In this document: piece by piece, positions 7,894-14,733 of the stretch | How positions within the stretch are numbered: position 1 is the stretch's first letter | Layout of the letters: each line of letters begins with the position of its first letter | Origin: CAZNPW01 sp964575185 | Lineage (GTDB): Bacteria; Pseudomonadota; Alphaproteobacteria; Rhodobacterales; Rhodobacteraceae | Length of the DNA: 53,201 bases | Direction of reading: 5' to 3' | Assembly (NCBI GenBank): GCA_964575185.1 | Contig: CAZNPW010000021.1 | Coordinates: forward strand, 1-53,201 | Position numbers and translations under genes: made by a program | The notes under the pieces: model-generated | What the model was told of the DNA's origin: nothing | Databases searched by the model: none | Seen by the model: only the letters and a program-made list of their open reading frames with translations

Positions 7894-8142
7894 CTAGCCC
7901 CCCGTCATCGGCGGGAAGAAGGCGACCTCGCGCACGCCGGCCAGGGGGGCGTCGAAGTCGGCGAGTTCCTGGTCCAGCGCGACCCGCAGGGCGCGCAGGT
8001 CGGCGAAGGCGAGCGCGTAGCGGTCCTCGCGCGCGCGGAGTTCCTGAACCAGCGCCATGACGGTCGGGGCCTGCGTCGCGATGCGGTCGGAGCCGCGGCC
8101 GATGCGCTCGCGCATCCAGGCGAAGTAGAGCACGTCGATCAC
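7894..8142 (-). CDS. moaD: Molybdopterin synthase sulfur carrier MoaD
   Basis: An 82-residue ubiquitin-like sulfur carrier ending in Gly-Gly (FFPPMTGG), the C-terminus that is adenylated and thiocarboxylated before sulfur transfer in MoaE. The opening VIDVLYFAWMRERIG is typical. GTG 8142 is chosen as the start because it overlaps the pgsA stop as GTGA and gives the expected length; the frame continues upstream through pgsA without family-like sequence. The tight order pgsA-moaD-moaE indicates translational coupling. Identification is firm; the start is very likely. Confidence 0.93.
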   Translation of the reverse strand: MIDVLYFAWMRERIGRGSDRIATQAPTVMALVQELRAREDRYALAFADLRALRVALDQELADFDAPLAGVREVAFFPPMTGG

Positions 8143-8762
8143 GTCCGTTCCCGCAGCAGCGGCCGGGCCTTCTGGTAGTATTCGAGGCCGGTCAGCGCCG
8201 TCAGCCCTGCCGCGATCCAGATCAGGAGCAACCCCGCGACCGTGGCCATGCCCGCCCAGGTCATGTTTTCGGGCAGCATGCCCTCGCCCGCGCGGGGCGG
8301 GCGGTTGCCTTCGACGATGGTGAGGCCGGTGCCGAGGAAGAGGACGGCGATGGCGACCATCTGGAAGGTCGTCTTCCACTTGGCGAGCTTGGTCACCTTC
8401 AGCGTCCCCGCGGCCTCGCCCAGGAACTCGCGCAGGCCCGAGACGAAGACCTCGCGGAAGAGGATGACGGTGGCGGGCAGGATCAGCCAGGGGTTCATGC
8501 CGTTGTAGCCGGTGATGACCATGATCGCGATGACGACCATGGCCTTGTCGGCGATCGGGTCGAGCATCGCGCCGAAGCGGCTTTCCTGCTTCCACAGCCG
8601 GGCGAGGTAGCCGTCGAACCAGTCGGTGATCGCGGCGCCGACGAAGAGCGTCAGGGCGAACCAGTCGGCCCAGGGGCGGTGGAAGTAGAGGAACATCACC
8701 GCGACGCCCGGTGCCGCGAAGAGCCGCAGGACCGTCAGGGTGTTGGGGATGGTCCACTTCAT
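8139..8762 (-). CDS. pgsA: CDP-diacylglycerol-glycerol-3-phosphate 3-phosphatidyltransferase
   Basis: A 207-residue inner-membrane enzyme that makes phosphatidylglycerol phosphate from CDP-diacylglycerol and glycerol-3-phosphate. The CDP-alcohol phosphotransferase signature is complete in DWFDGYLAR, then FGAMLDPIADK (about residues 47-73), giving the metal-binding aspartates. MKWTIPNTLTVLRLFAAPGV is the usual start, and several membrane segments follow. The ATG at 8762 is chosen because the family N-terminus begins there, although the frame is open upstream. The stop overlaps the moaD start. Identification is firm. Confidence 0.96.
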   Translation of the reverse strand: MKWTIPNTLTVLRLFAAPGVAVMFLYFHRPWADWFALTLFVGAAITDWFDGYLARLWKQESRFGAMLDPIADKAMVVIAIMVITGYNGMNPWLILPATVILFREVFVSGLREFLGEAAGTLKVTKLAKWKTTFQMVAIAVLFLGTGLTIVEGNRPPRAGEGMLPENMTWAGMATVAGLLLIWIAAGLTALTGLEYYQKARPLLRERT

Positions 8763-8858
8763 GGCACCGGGATAGCAGCCGGTCCCCCCCGGCGGAAGGG
8801 GGGCCGCGCGGGCGGCCGGGCCGCGGGCCCGCCGCCGCGCTTGACCGGGGCGCTGCCG

Positions 8859-9336
8859 TTGCATGGAGTTCCGCGTGTCCGACCTGTCCGCCGCGCGCCC
8901 GCCGCCCGCTTTCTGCCCGCGACCGCGCTGAGCCTGTCCCTGATGGCCCTGGCGGGCCCGGCGCGCGCCGGCACCGACCTGCCCGCGCCCTATGTCTCGC
9001 ACGCGCTCGACGCGGTGCTGCTGCCGATCGACGACGCGGTGCGCGGGGTCTTCGCGCTGGACGCGGCCGAGGGCGGGGTGCTGGTCATCGCGACCGAGGC
9101 GGGCGGCACGGCGGATGCACTTCGAGGCCGCCATGGCCGCGGAGGCGGCCGACGAGGCCGAGGCGGCCGAGGCGACCGCGGAGGCGGCGGTGGACGAGGC
9201 GGCGGCGGAGGCGGCGGCCGATACCGCGGCCGATGACGCCGCGGCGGGGGACGCGGCGGGGGCCGGGGCCGCGACCGAGGAGGACGGTGGCGACGCGGGT
9301 GGCGGCGACGACGGGGGTGCCGAAGCCGTCGAGTGA
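8859..9336 (+). pseudogene. Broken secreted PDZ-like protein gene (frameshift near 9100-9120)
   Basis: Two reading frames together look like one damaged gene. The first frame (from about 8859) encodes a signal peptide (FLPATALSLSLMALAGPARA) and then GTDLPAPYVSHALDAVLLP and GVLVIATEAGGTAD, which resembles the start of a PDZ-type domain. Near 9115 the coding signal passes to another frame, which runs on as an Ala/Glu/Asp-rich tail to the stop at 9334-9336. Most of the PDZ core would be missing, so a deletion with frameshift is likely. The start is also poor: the signal-peptide frame has only TTG (8841 or 8859), while the nearby ATG 8863 is in a frame that closes after 22 codons. It lies between pgsA and uvrC on the opposite strand. 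Alternatives are a sequencing error or a separate small acidic protein starting at ATG 9115. Confidence 0.5.
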
Positions 9337-9383
9337 CGCCCGGCCCCGGCCCCGCCCCGGCGACGGGGTCGGTGCGGGTGATC

Positions 9384-11246
9384 TCAGCCGCGGGCGTGGA
9401 AGTGGTCGTAGACCGCCTGCGCGACCTTTCCGCTGATGCCGGGTGCGGCCATCAGGTCGGGCAGGCCCGCGCGCGCGACCGCCTTGGCGCTGCCGAAATG
9501 CTGCAGGAGCGCGCGTTTCCGCGTCGCCCCCACGCCCGGGATCTCGTCGAGCGGCGTCGCGCCGACCGCCTTCGCCCGCTTGTCGCGGTGCGCGCCGATC
9601 GCCCAGCGGTGCGCCTCGTCGCGCAGGCGCTGGACGAAGTAGAGGACGGGGTCGTTGCGCTGGAGCGCGAAGGGGGGCTGGCCGGGGCGGTGGAACTCTT
9701 CCTTCCCGGCGTCGCGGTCGATGCCCTTGGCGACGCCGACGAAGGGGATGTCGAGCCCGAGCTCGCCCAGGATCGCGGCGGTGGCACCGACCTGGCCCTG
9801 CCCGCCGTCGATCAGCAGGAGGTCGGGCCAGACGTCCGAGGTCCGGCCCGGGTCCTCCTCGATCAGGCGGGTGAAGCGGCGGGTCAGCACCTCGCGCATC
9901 ATGCCGAAGTCGTCGCCCTTGGCAGCGGCGCGGATGTTGAACTTGCGGTACTGGCTCTTGATGAAGCCCTCCGGTCCCGCGACGATCATGCCGCCCACGG
10001 CGGCGGTGCCCTGGATGTGGCTGTTGTCGTAGACCTCGATCCGGCGGGGCGGGGCGTCGAGGTCGAAGGCCGCGGCGAGGCCGTCGAGGAGCCGCGTCTG
10101 GGTGGCGCTTTCCGACATCCTGCGGGCGAGGCTTTCGCGGGCGTTGCGGGCGGCGTTCTCGACCAGTTCGGCCTTCTCGCCCCGCTGCGGCACGGCGAGT
10201 TCCACCCGCCGCCCGGCGCGGTCGGACAGCGCCTGGGTCACGAGGTCGGCGTTGTCCACCGCGTGCGACAGGAGGATCAGCCGGGGTGGCTCCTTGTCGT
10301 CGTAGAACTGGGTGAGGAAGGCCTCCAGGATCTCGGGCGGCTCGGCCCCCGACCCGGTGCGGGGGTAGAAGTCGCGGTTGCCCCAGGACTGGTTGGCGCG
10401 GATGAAGAAGACCTGGACGCAGGCCTGCCCCTGGTCGAGGTGCAGCGCCACCACGTCGGCCTCGGCCACGCCCTGCGGGTTGATGCCCTGCGCCGACTGC
10501 ACCTGGGTCAGCGCGCGGATGCGGTCGCGCAGCGCCGCGGCGCGTTCGAACTCCATGTTCGCGCTGGCGGCGGTCATGGCAGTGGCGAGGTCGGCCTGGA
10601 CCGAGGTGGTCTTGCCCTGGAGGAAGCGCTCGGCGTCGGTGACGAGGCCCGCGTAGGCCGGGCCGTCGATCTTGCCGACGCAGGGGGCGGAGCAGCGGCG
10701 GATCTGGTATTGCAGGCAGGGCCGGGTGCGGCTGTCGAACATCGCATCCGAGCAGTTGCGCAACAGGAACACCTTCTGCAGCTGGTTGAGCGTGCGGTTG
10801 ACCGCGCCGGCGCTGGCGAAGGGGCCGAAGTAGCTGCCGCGTTCGCGCTTGGCGCCGCGGTGCTTCTTGATCTGCGGGAAGGGGTGTTCCTTGCCGATCA
10901 GGATGTTCGGGAAGGACTTGTCGTCGCGCAGGAGCACGTTGTAGCGCGGCTTCAGCTGCTTGATGAGGTTCTGTTCCAAGAGCAGCGCCTCGGTTTCGGT
11001 CCGGGTCGTCAGGAACATCATCGACGCGGTCTCGTGGATCATCCGGGCGATCCGGGCGGAATGGCCCGCGGGGCGGGCGTAGCTCGACACGCGCGCCCTG
11101 AGGTTGCGCGCCTTGCCGACGTAGAGCACCTCCGATTGCGCGTTCAGCATCCGGTAGACGCCCGGCGAGGTGTCGAGCGTCTTCAGATGGCCCTGGATGA
11201 CCGCGTGGCCTGACGTTTCACCTGTCATGGGACCGTTTCGCCGCAC
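9384..11246 (-). CDS. uvrC: UvrABC excinuclease subunit C
   Basis: A 620-residue nucleotide excision repair nuclease that, with UvrB, cuts DNA on both sides of a lesion. Domains in order: GIY-YIG nuclease (about residues 26-105; SPGVYRMLNAQSEVLYVGKA), a cysteine-bearing linker, the UvrB-binding UVR motif (ANMEFERAAALRDRI, about 229-243), the RNase H-like endonuclease domain (RIEVYDNSHIQGT and LLLIDGGQGQV), and tandem helix-hairpin-helix at the C-terminus (IPGVGATRKRALLQHFGS). GTG 11246 is the outermost start; ATG 11228 (MTGETS), six codons later, is an equally good alternative. It is separated from the upstream SDR gene by 273 bases, so it probably has its own promoter. Confidence 0.97.
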   Translation of the reverse strand: MRRNGPMTGETSGHAVIQGHLKTLDTSPGVYRMLNAQSEVLYVGKARNLRARVSSYARPAGHSARIARMIHETASMMFLTTRTETEALLLEQNLIKQLKPRYNVLLRDDKSFPNILIGKEHPFPQIKKHRGAKRERGSYFGPFASAGAVNRTLNQLQKVFLLRNCSDAMFDSRTRPCLQYQIRRCSAPCVGKIDGPAYAGLVTDAERFLQGKTTSVQADLATAMTAASANMEFERAAALRDRIRALTQVQSAQGINPQGVAEADVVALHLDQGQACVQVFFIRANQSWGNRDFYPRTGSGAEPPEILEAFLTQFYDDKEPPRLILLSHAVDNADLVTQALSDRAGRRVELAVPQRGEKAELVENAARNARESLARRMSESATQTRLLDGLAAAFDLDAPPRRIEVYDNSHIQGTAAVGGMIVAGPEGFIKSQYRKFNIRAAAKGDDFGMMREVLTRRFTRLIEEDPGRTSDVWPDLLLIDGGQGQVGATAAILGELGLDIPFVGVAKGIDRDAGKEEFHRPGQPPFALQRNDPVLYFVQRLRDEAHRWAIGAHRDKRAKAVGATPLDEIPGVGATRKRALLQHFGSAKAVARAGLPDLMAAPGISGKVAQAVYDHFHARG

Positions 11247-11519
11247 TTGATTCTGGGGGTCGGCTGCAATGGTGCCGGTCCCGCCGCAAGAGGCAAGGCA
11301 TCCACCATTCGTGTGGATAAGTCTGCGGGCAAGTGTTCCCGAGGCCGGATTCCCCCTTGTTTCACGGGCCGTCCTTCGGGTTGCCTGTTCTTTGTGCGGT
11401 TCCGCATCGTCTTGAAGGCGCTGGATATTTTCTGTGGCGCTCGGTAAATTGTTGAAAAGATTTACAGATTTTTAACGGATTTGTGACCGGTTCGCAGGGG
11501 GCGGGCAAGCGATGCGCGG
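11247..11519. other. Intergenic region with AT-rich patch and one DnaA-box match
   Basis: A 273-base gap between the SDR stop and the uvrC start, both on the minus strand. It contains TGTGGATAA at 11312-11320, which on the minus strand is TTATCCACA, a perfect match to the DnaA-box consensus. Bases of about 11410-11490 are strikingly AT-rich for this genome (for example gttgaaaagatttacag). No open frame with convincing content is present. It should carry the uvrC promoter and perhaps the end signal of the SDR transcript. A single DnaA box does not make a replication origin. Confidence 0.5.
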
Positions 11520-12293
11520 TCACTCCGGCCCCAGCACGTCGGGCGTCTGCCAGGCGAGGTGCTGGCCGCCGTCGACCGCCAGCATCTGTCCGGTGACGGC
11601 CTTCGCATCGAGGAAGTAGGACAGCGCGGCGCAGATGTCGGCCGGGTCGGCCCCGCGCCGCAGGATCGTGGCGGCGCGCTGGCGGGCGAAGTGGTCGGGC
11701 GACTGGCGCGCGCCCCGCAGCGTCGGGCCGGGGCCGATGGCGTTGACCCGCACGTCGGGGGCGAGCGCCTGGGCCGCCGTCCGGGTCAGCGCCCAGAGGC
11801 CCGCCTTGGCGATCGTGTAGCTGGCGAAGGCGGGGGTCAGCTTCCACACGCGCTGGTCGATCATGTTCACGACCAGCGCCTGCGCCACCGGCTCGCCGTC
11901 GACCCTGCGGGCGGCCGGGGCCTGCGCCGCGAAGGCCTGCGTCAGCACGAAGGGGGCGCGCAGGTTCGACCCGATGGCGCGGTCCCAGGACTCGCGCGTG
12001 GCGGTTTGCAGCGTGTCGTGCTCGAAGATCGAGGCGTTGTTGACGAGCACGGTCAGCGGCCCGCCCAGGGCTTCGGCGGCGCGGGGGACCAGCGTGGCGG
12101 TCTGGTCCTCGTCCAGGAGGTCGGCCTGCAGGGCCACGGCCCGACGGCCGATGGCGCGGATCTCGGCCACGACCGTCGCGGCGGCGGCGGCGCTGCCGGC
12201 GTAGTGGACGGCGACGTCGTGGCCGCGGGCCGCGAGGTGCAGCGCCATCGCGCGGCCCAGACGTTGCGCCGCGCCGGTCACCAGGGCTTTCAT
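11520..12293 (-). CDS. SDR oxidoreductase, pteridine-reductase-like
   Basis: A 257-residue short-chain dehydrogenase/reductase. The cofactor motif is VTGAAQRLG, which has the TGxxxRxG form seen in pteridine reductases of the PTR1/FolM type and points to NADPH. LVNNASIF and the catalytic YTIAK (in FASYTIAKAGLWALT) are intact. GQMLAVDGGQHLAWQ is the family C-terminal block. A role in reducing a pterin or similar ring compound is inferred from the motif only. Its Shine-Dalgarno sequence lies within the last codons of the upstream 55-aa gene (5 bases between stop and start), so the S49 protease, the small protein and this SDR form one operon. Confidence 0.88.
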   Translation of the reverse strand: MKALVTGAAQRLGRAMALHLAARGHDVAVHYAGSAAAAATVVAEIRAIGRRAVALQADLLDEDQTATLVPRAAEALGGPLTVLVNNASIFEHDTLQTATRESWDRAIGSNLRAPFVLTQAFAAQAPAARRVDGEPVAQALVVNMIDQRVWKLTPAFASYTIAKAGLWALTRTAAQALAPDVRVNAIGPGPTLRGARQSPDHFARQRAATILRRGADPADICAALSYFLDAKAVTGQMLAVDGGQHLAWQTPDVLGPE

Positions 12294-12297
12294 CCGG

Positions 12298-12465
12298 TCA
12301 TCCCCTCCGCCCGCAGTCGCATGTGCCGCGTCCGGTCGGCAGGCGGCCGCAGCGCGGGCAGACGGGGGTCGCGCGGCGGGCCTGCGCGCGGCCGGTCAGG
12401 GCCTTGCCGATCCAGGCCACCAGGACCATCAGCAGCAGGAAGACGATGACGGCCTTCGTCAGCAT
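12298..12465 (-). CDS. 55-aa membrane protein with C-terminal zinc-ribbon-like Cys pairs
   Basis: A 55-residue protein that standard length cut-offs would miss. One membrane span is seen at about residues 5-20 (AVIVFLLLMVLVAWIG), then a basic linker, then four cysteines arranged as CPRC (36-39) and CDC (49-51) around a Gly/Arg-rich turn, as in a small zinc ribbon. Its ATG begins directly after the TGA of the S49 protease gene, with no gap, and its stop is 5 bases from the SDR start. Such an arrangement supports real translation. The function is unknown; a membrane-tethered metal-binding or protein-interaction module is inferred. Confidence 0.75.
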   Translation of the reverse strand: MLTKAVIVFLLLMVLVAWIGKALTGRAQARRATPVCPRCGRLPTGRGTCDCGRRG

Positions 12466-13257
12466 TCAAAGGCCGAACCGCGCCCAGGCCGCGCGCTCCT
12501 CGACCGCGCCGAGCAGGTGGTCGGCGGTGAGGCCGAGCCGCGACAGCAGGCTGCGGCGGGGACCGTAGGCCACGAAGCTGACCTTGTCGCCGTAAAGCTC
12601 GGTCATCTTGGGGCGCAGCTGCGCCACCCCGTCGGCGAGGCCGACGGCGACCGCCCCCTGCCCGACCCAGACATCGGCGTTGAAGAGATCGGCCCCGGGG
12701 TCGAGCCGCGCGCCGCGCCGGGCCTTCACATGCGCGATGAAGGCCTCGTGCAGCGGGGCCTGCAGGGCGCGCAGGCGCGCCACGTCCTCGTCCTTCTGCG
12801 GCAGGAAGGGGTCGGCGAAGCTCTTGTTGCGCCCCGCCGCGACCACGCGGCGTTCGATGCCCTGGCGGGCCATGAACTCCGGGAAGCCGAAGGAGGCGAA
12901 GATGACGCCGATCGAGCCGACGATCGAGGTCTGGTCGACCCAGATGCGGTCGGCCGCGCAGGCGAGCCAGTAGCCGCCCGAGGCCGCGAGATCCTCGACG
13001 AAGGCGTGGACCGGCACGCCCTTGTCGTCGGCGAGGCGGCGGATGCGGGCGGCGATCAGGCTACTCTGCGCGGGCGAGCCGCCGGGGGAGTTGACGACCA
13101 GCGCCACCGCCGCGGGCCTGCCGCGCGCGAAGGCGCGTTCGATCAGCCCGGCCAGGTTCGCGTCGTTCAGGCCCCGCGACCCGGCGGCGATCGTCCCTTG
13201 CAGGCGGATCACGGCGACGCGGGGGTGTTGCGGCAGGAAGGGGATGAAACGGCGCAT
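12466..13257 (-). CDS. S49 family serine protease (SppA/SohB-like)
   Basis: A 263-residue SppA-type protease of the kind that degrades signal peptides or other membrane-linked peptides. The Ser-Lys dyad can be placed: S93 in DLAASGGYWLACAAD and K145 in AGRNKSFADP. Their 52-residue spacing equals that of S147/K199 in Bacillus subtilis SppA. The VVNSPGGSP loop (about residues 54-62) and VGSIGVIF are also typical. It is the single-domain form, and no clear N-terminal membrane anchor is present (the start MRRFIPFLPQHPRVAVIRL is only weakly hydrophobic). It heads a three-gene minus-strand operon and is divergent from the LysR gene, with 78 bases between them. Confidence 0.92.
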   Translation of the reverse strand: MRRFIPFLPQHPRVAVIRLQGTIAAGSRGLNDANLAGLIERAFARGRPAAVALVVNSPGGSPAQSSLIAARIRRLADDKGVPVHAFVEDLAASGGYWLACAADRIWVDQTSIVGSIGVIFASFGFPEFMARQGIERRVVAAGRNKSFADPFLPQKDEDVARLRALQAPLHEAFIAHVKARRGARLDPGADLFNADVWVGQGAVAVGLADGVAQLRPKMTELYGDKVSFVAYGPRRSLLSRLGLTADHLLGAVEERAAWARFGL

Positions 13258-13335
13258 GGCCGTTTACCTATGCCGCGCCGGGGGGGCCGCCAAGGGGCGG
13301 TTGCGTCGCCGCGGGCCTGCGGGCAGGGTCGGGCG

Positions 13336-14202
13336 ATGATCGACAAGCTCGAGATGTTCGTCGTGCTGGCCGAGGAGCGCCATTTCGGCCGCGCCGCCGC
13401 GCGCTGCGGGGTGGCGCAGCCGTCGCTGTCATCGGCGCTGCGCGCGCTGGAGGAGCAGCTCGGCGTGCAGCTCGTGTTCCGCGGCAGCCGGTTCCAGGGC
13501 CTGACGCCCGAGGGCCAGCGCGTGCTCGACCGGGCGCGGCGGATCAGCGGCGACCTGCGCGCCCTGCGCGACGAGATGCGCTCGGCCCGGCGGGGGCTGT
13601 CGGGCAACCTGCGGATCGGGGTCATCCCGACCGCGCTGCCGATGGTGCCGCGCCTGACCGCGCCGCTGACCGCCGCGCACCCGGGGCTGCGGATCGCGAT
13701 CCTGTCGCGCACCTCGGCCGAGATCCTGGCGGGGATCGACAGCCTGACGCTGGATGCGGGGATCACCTATCTGGACAACGAACCGCTGGGCCGGGTGGCG
13801 ACCGCGCCGCTTTACATGGAGTCCTATCGCTACCTCGGCGCGCCCGGGGCGGCGCTGGCCGGGCGGGCCAGCGTGACCTGGGCCGAGGTGGGGGCGGAGC
13901 CCCTGTGCCTGCTGACGGGCGACATGCAGAACCGCCGGATCGTCGACCAGCACCTCGCCGAGGCGGGCACCCGCGCCGCGCCGCAGGTCGAGGCGAACAC
14001 GCTGCTCGCGCTGGTGGCGCATGTGCAGACCGGGCGCTGGGGGTCGGTGGTGCCGCAGGGGCTGGCGCAGATGTTCGCGGGCGCGCTGGCCTCGGTGCCG
14101 ATCGTCGCGCCCGAGGTCGCGCATCTGGTCGGCGTCGTCGCCCCGCGCCACGACCCGCAGACGCCGCTGCTGGCCGCGCTGCTGGAGGCGGCGGGGCGAT
14201 AG
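13336..14202 (+). CDS. LysR-type regulator, likely of the formate dehydrogenase operon
   Basis: A 288-residue LysR-type transcriptional regulator. The N-terminal winged helix-turn-helix is clear (residues about 1-60; ERHFGRAAARCGVAQPSLSSALRALEEQLG), followed by the periplasmic-binding-protein-like effector domain (GNLRIGVIPTALP onward). It sits immediately upstream of fdsG in the same direction, the place occupied by regulators such as FdsR in other formate dehydrogenase operons, so control of fdsGBACD is likely but inferred. ATG 13336 starts the family N-terminus exactly (MIDKLEMFVVLAEE). A possible binding site lies at 14211-14230. Confidence 0.9.
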   Translation: MIDKLEMFVVLAEERHFGRAAARCGVAQPSLSSALRALEEQLGVQLVFRGSRFQGLTPEGQRVLDRARRISGDLRALRDEMRSARRGLSGNLRIGVIPTALPMVPRLTAPLTAAHPGLRIAILSRTSAEILAGIDSLTLDAGITYLDNEPLGRVATAPLYMESYRYLGAPGAALAGRASVTWAEVGAEPLCLLTGDMQNRRIVDQHLAEAGTRAAPQVEANTLLALVAHVQTGRWGSVVPQGLAQMFAGALASVPIVAPEVAHLVGVVAPRHDPQTPLLAALLEAAGR

Positions 14203-14210
14203 GCTGGCTC

Positions 14211-14230
14211 TATCGTGCGACGGATATCCG
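14211..14230. promoter_or_regulatory. Candidate LysR binding site upstream of fdsG
   Basis: Within the 81-base gap between the LysR gene and fdsG, TATC (14211-14214) and GATA (14223-14226) form an inverted repeat with 8 bases between them. CGGATATCCG (14221-14230) is a perfect 10-base palindrome overlapping it. This is the only dyad-rich part of the gap, and it lies 54-73 bases upstream of the fdsG start. The half-site spacing is not the textbook T-N11-A, so the assignment is tentative. Confidence 0.35.
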
Positions 14231-14283
14231 ACATTGCGTTTTCTATCGGGCGCGCTAGGAGGGCGCAGCCGCGGAGGTGCCAG

Positions 14284-14733
14284 ATGCTCGATTCCCCCTA
14301 TGCCTCGCGGCTGGACGAGATCCTGGCGGCGCATGCCGGGCGCGAGGGGGCGCTGCTGCCGATCCTGCACGACGTGCAGGCGGCCTTCGGCTTCGTGCCG
14401 GCCGAGGTGCTGCCGGGGATCGCCGCCGCGCTGAACATCAGCCGGGCCGAGGTGCACGGGGTGGTGACGTTCTACCACGACTTCCGCCAGGCCCCGGCGG
14501 GGCGACATGTCGTCAGGCTGTGCCGGGCCGAGGCCTGTCAGGCGGTGGGCGGCGTCGCGCTGGCCGCGGCGGTGCAGGCGGCGACCGGCTGCGCTTGGCA
14601 CGAGACGCGGGGCGGGGTGACGGTGGAGCCGGTGTTCTGCCTGGGGCTTTGCGCCTGCGGGCCGGCGGCGATGGTGGACGGTCGGCTGGTCGGGCGGGCG
14701 ACGGTGCAGGCGGTGATGGAGGCCGTGGCATGA
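14284..14733 (+). CDS. fdsG: NAD-dependent formate dehydrogenase gamma subunit (FdsG)
   Basis: A 149-residue subunit of the soluble FdsGBA formate dehydrogenase, homologous to NuoE of complex I. It binds a [2Fe-2S] cluster through CRAEAC (first pair) and CLGLC (second pair) in a thioredoxin-like fold; electrons from formate pass through such clusters to FMN and NAD+. The helical N-terminus contains LLPILHDVQAAFGFVP, as in NuoE. ATG 14284 is preferred over an upstream ATG at 14215 in the same frame, because GGAGGTG sits just before it and the upstream 23 codons lack family similarity. The stop overlaps the fdsB start (ATGA). Confidence 0.95.
   Translation: MLDSPYASRLDEILAAHAGREGALLPILHDVQAAFGFVPAEVLPGIAAALNISRAEVHGVVTFYHDFRQAPAGRHVVRLCRAEACQAVGGVALAAAVQAATGCAWHETRGGVTVEPVFCLGLCACGPAAMVDGRLVGRATVQAVMEAVA

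Noticed and set aside
8143..8757. An upstream extension of the moaD reading frame giving a 287-residue protein.
   Set aside because: The extra part runs antisense-free through pgsA in a different frame, has no domain-like sequence, and the GTG at 8142 gives the normal MoaD length and coupling.
9118..9300. GC-rich low-complexity DNA (GCG/GAG runs) as a repeat array or CRISPR-like element.
   Set aside because: It has no fixed unit or spacer pattern; it is the codon pattern of an Ala/Glu/Asp-rich protein tail.
11387..11402. Two GTTC direct repeats in the region upstream of uvrC, similar to an alphaproteobacterial LexA box.
   Set aside because: The known box is GTTC-N7-GTTC; here the spacer is 8 bases, and the site lies about 140 bases from the start. 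The match is off by one and is not called an SOS operator.
11247..11519. The AT-rich gap as a chromosomal replication origin.
   Set aside because: Only one DnaA-box match is present, and no dnaA, hemE, parAB or similar origin-linked gene lies in the window.
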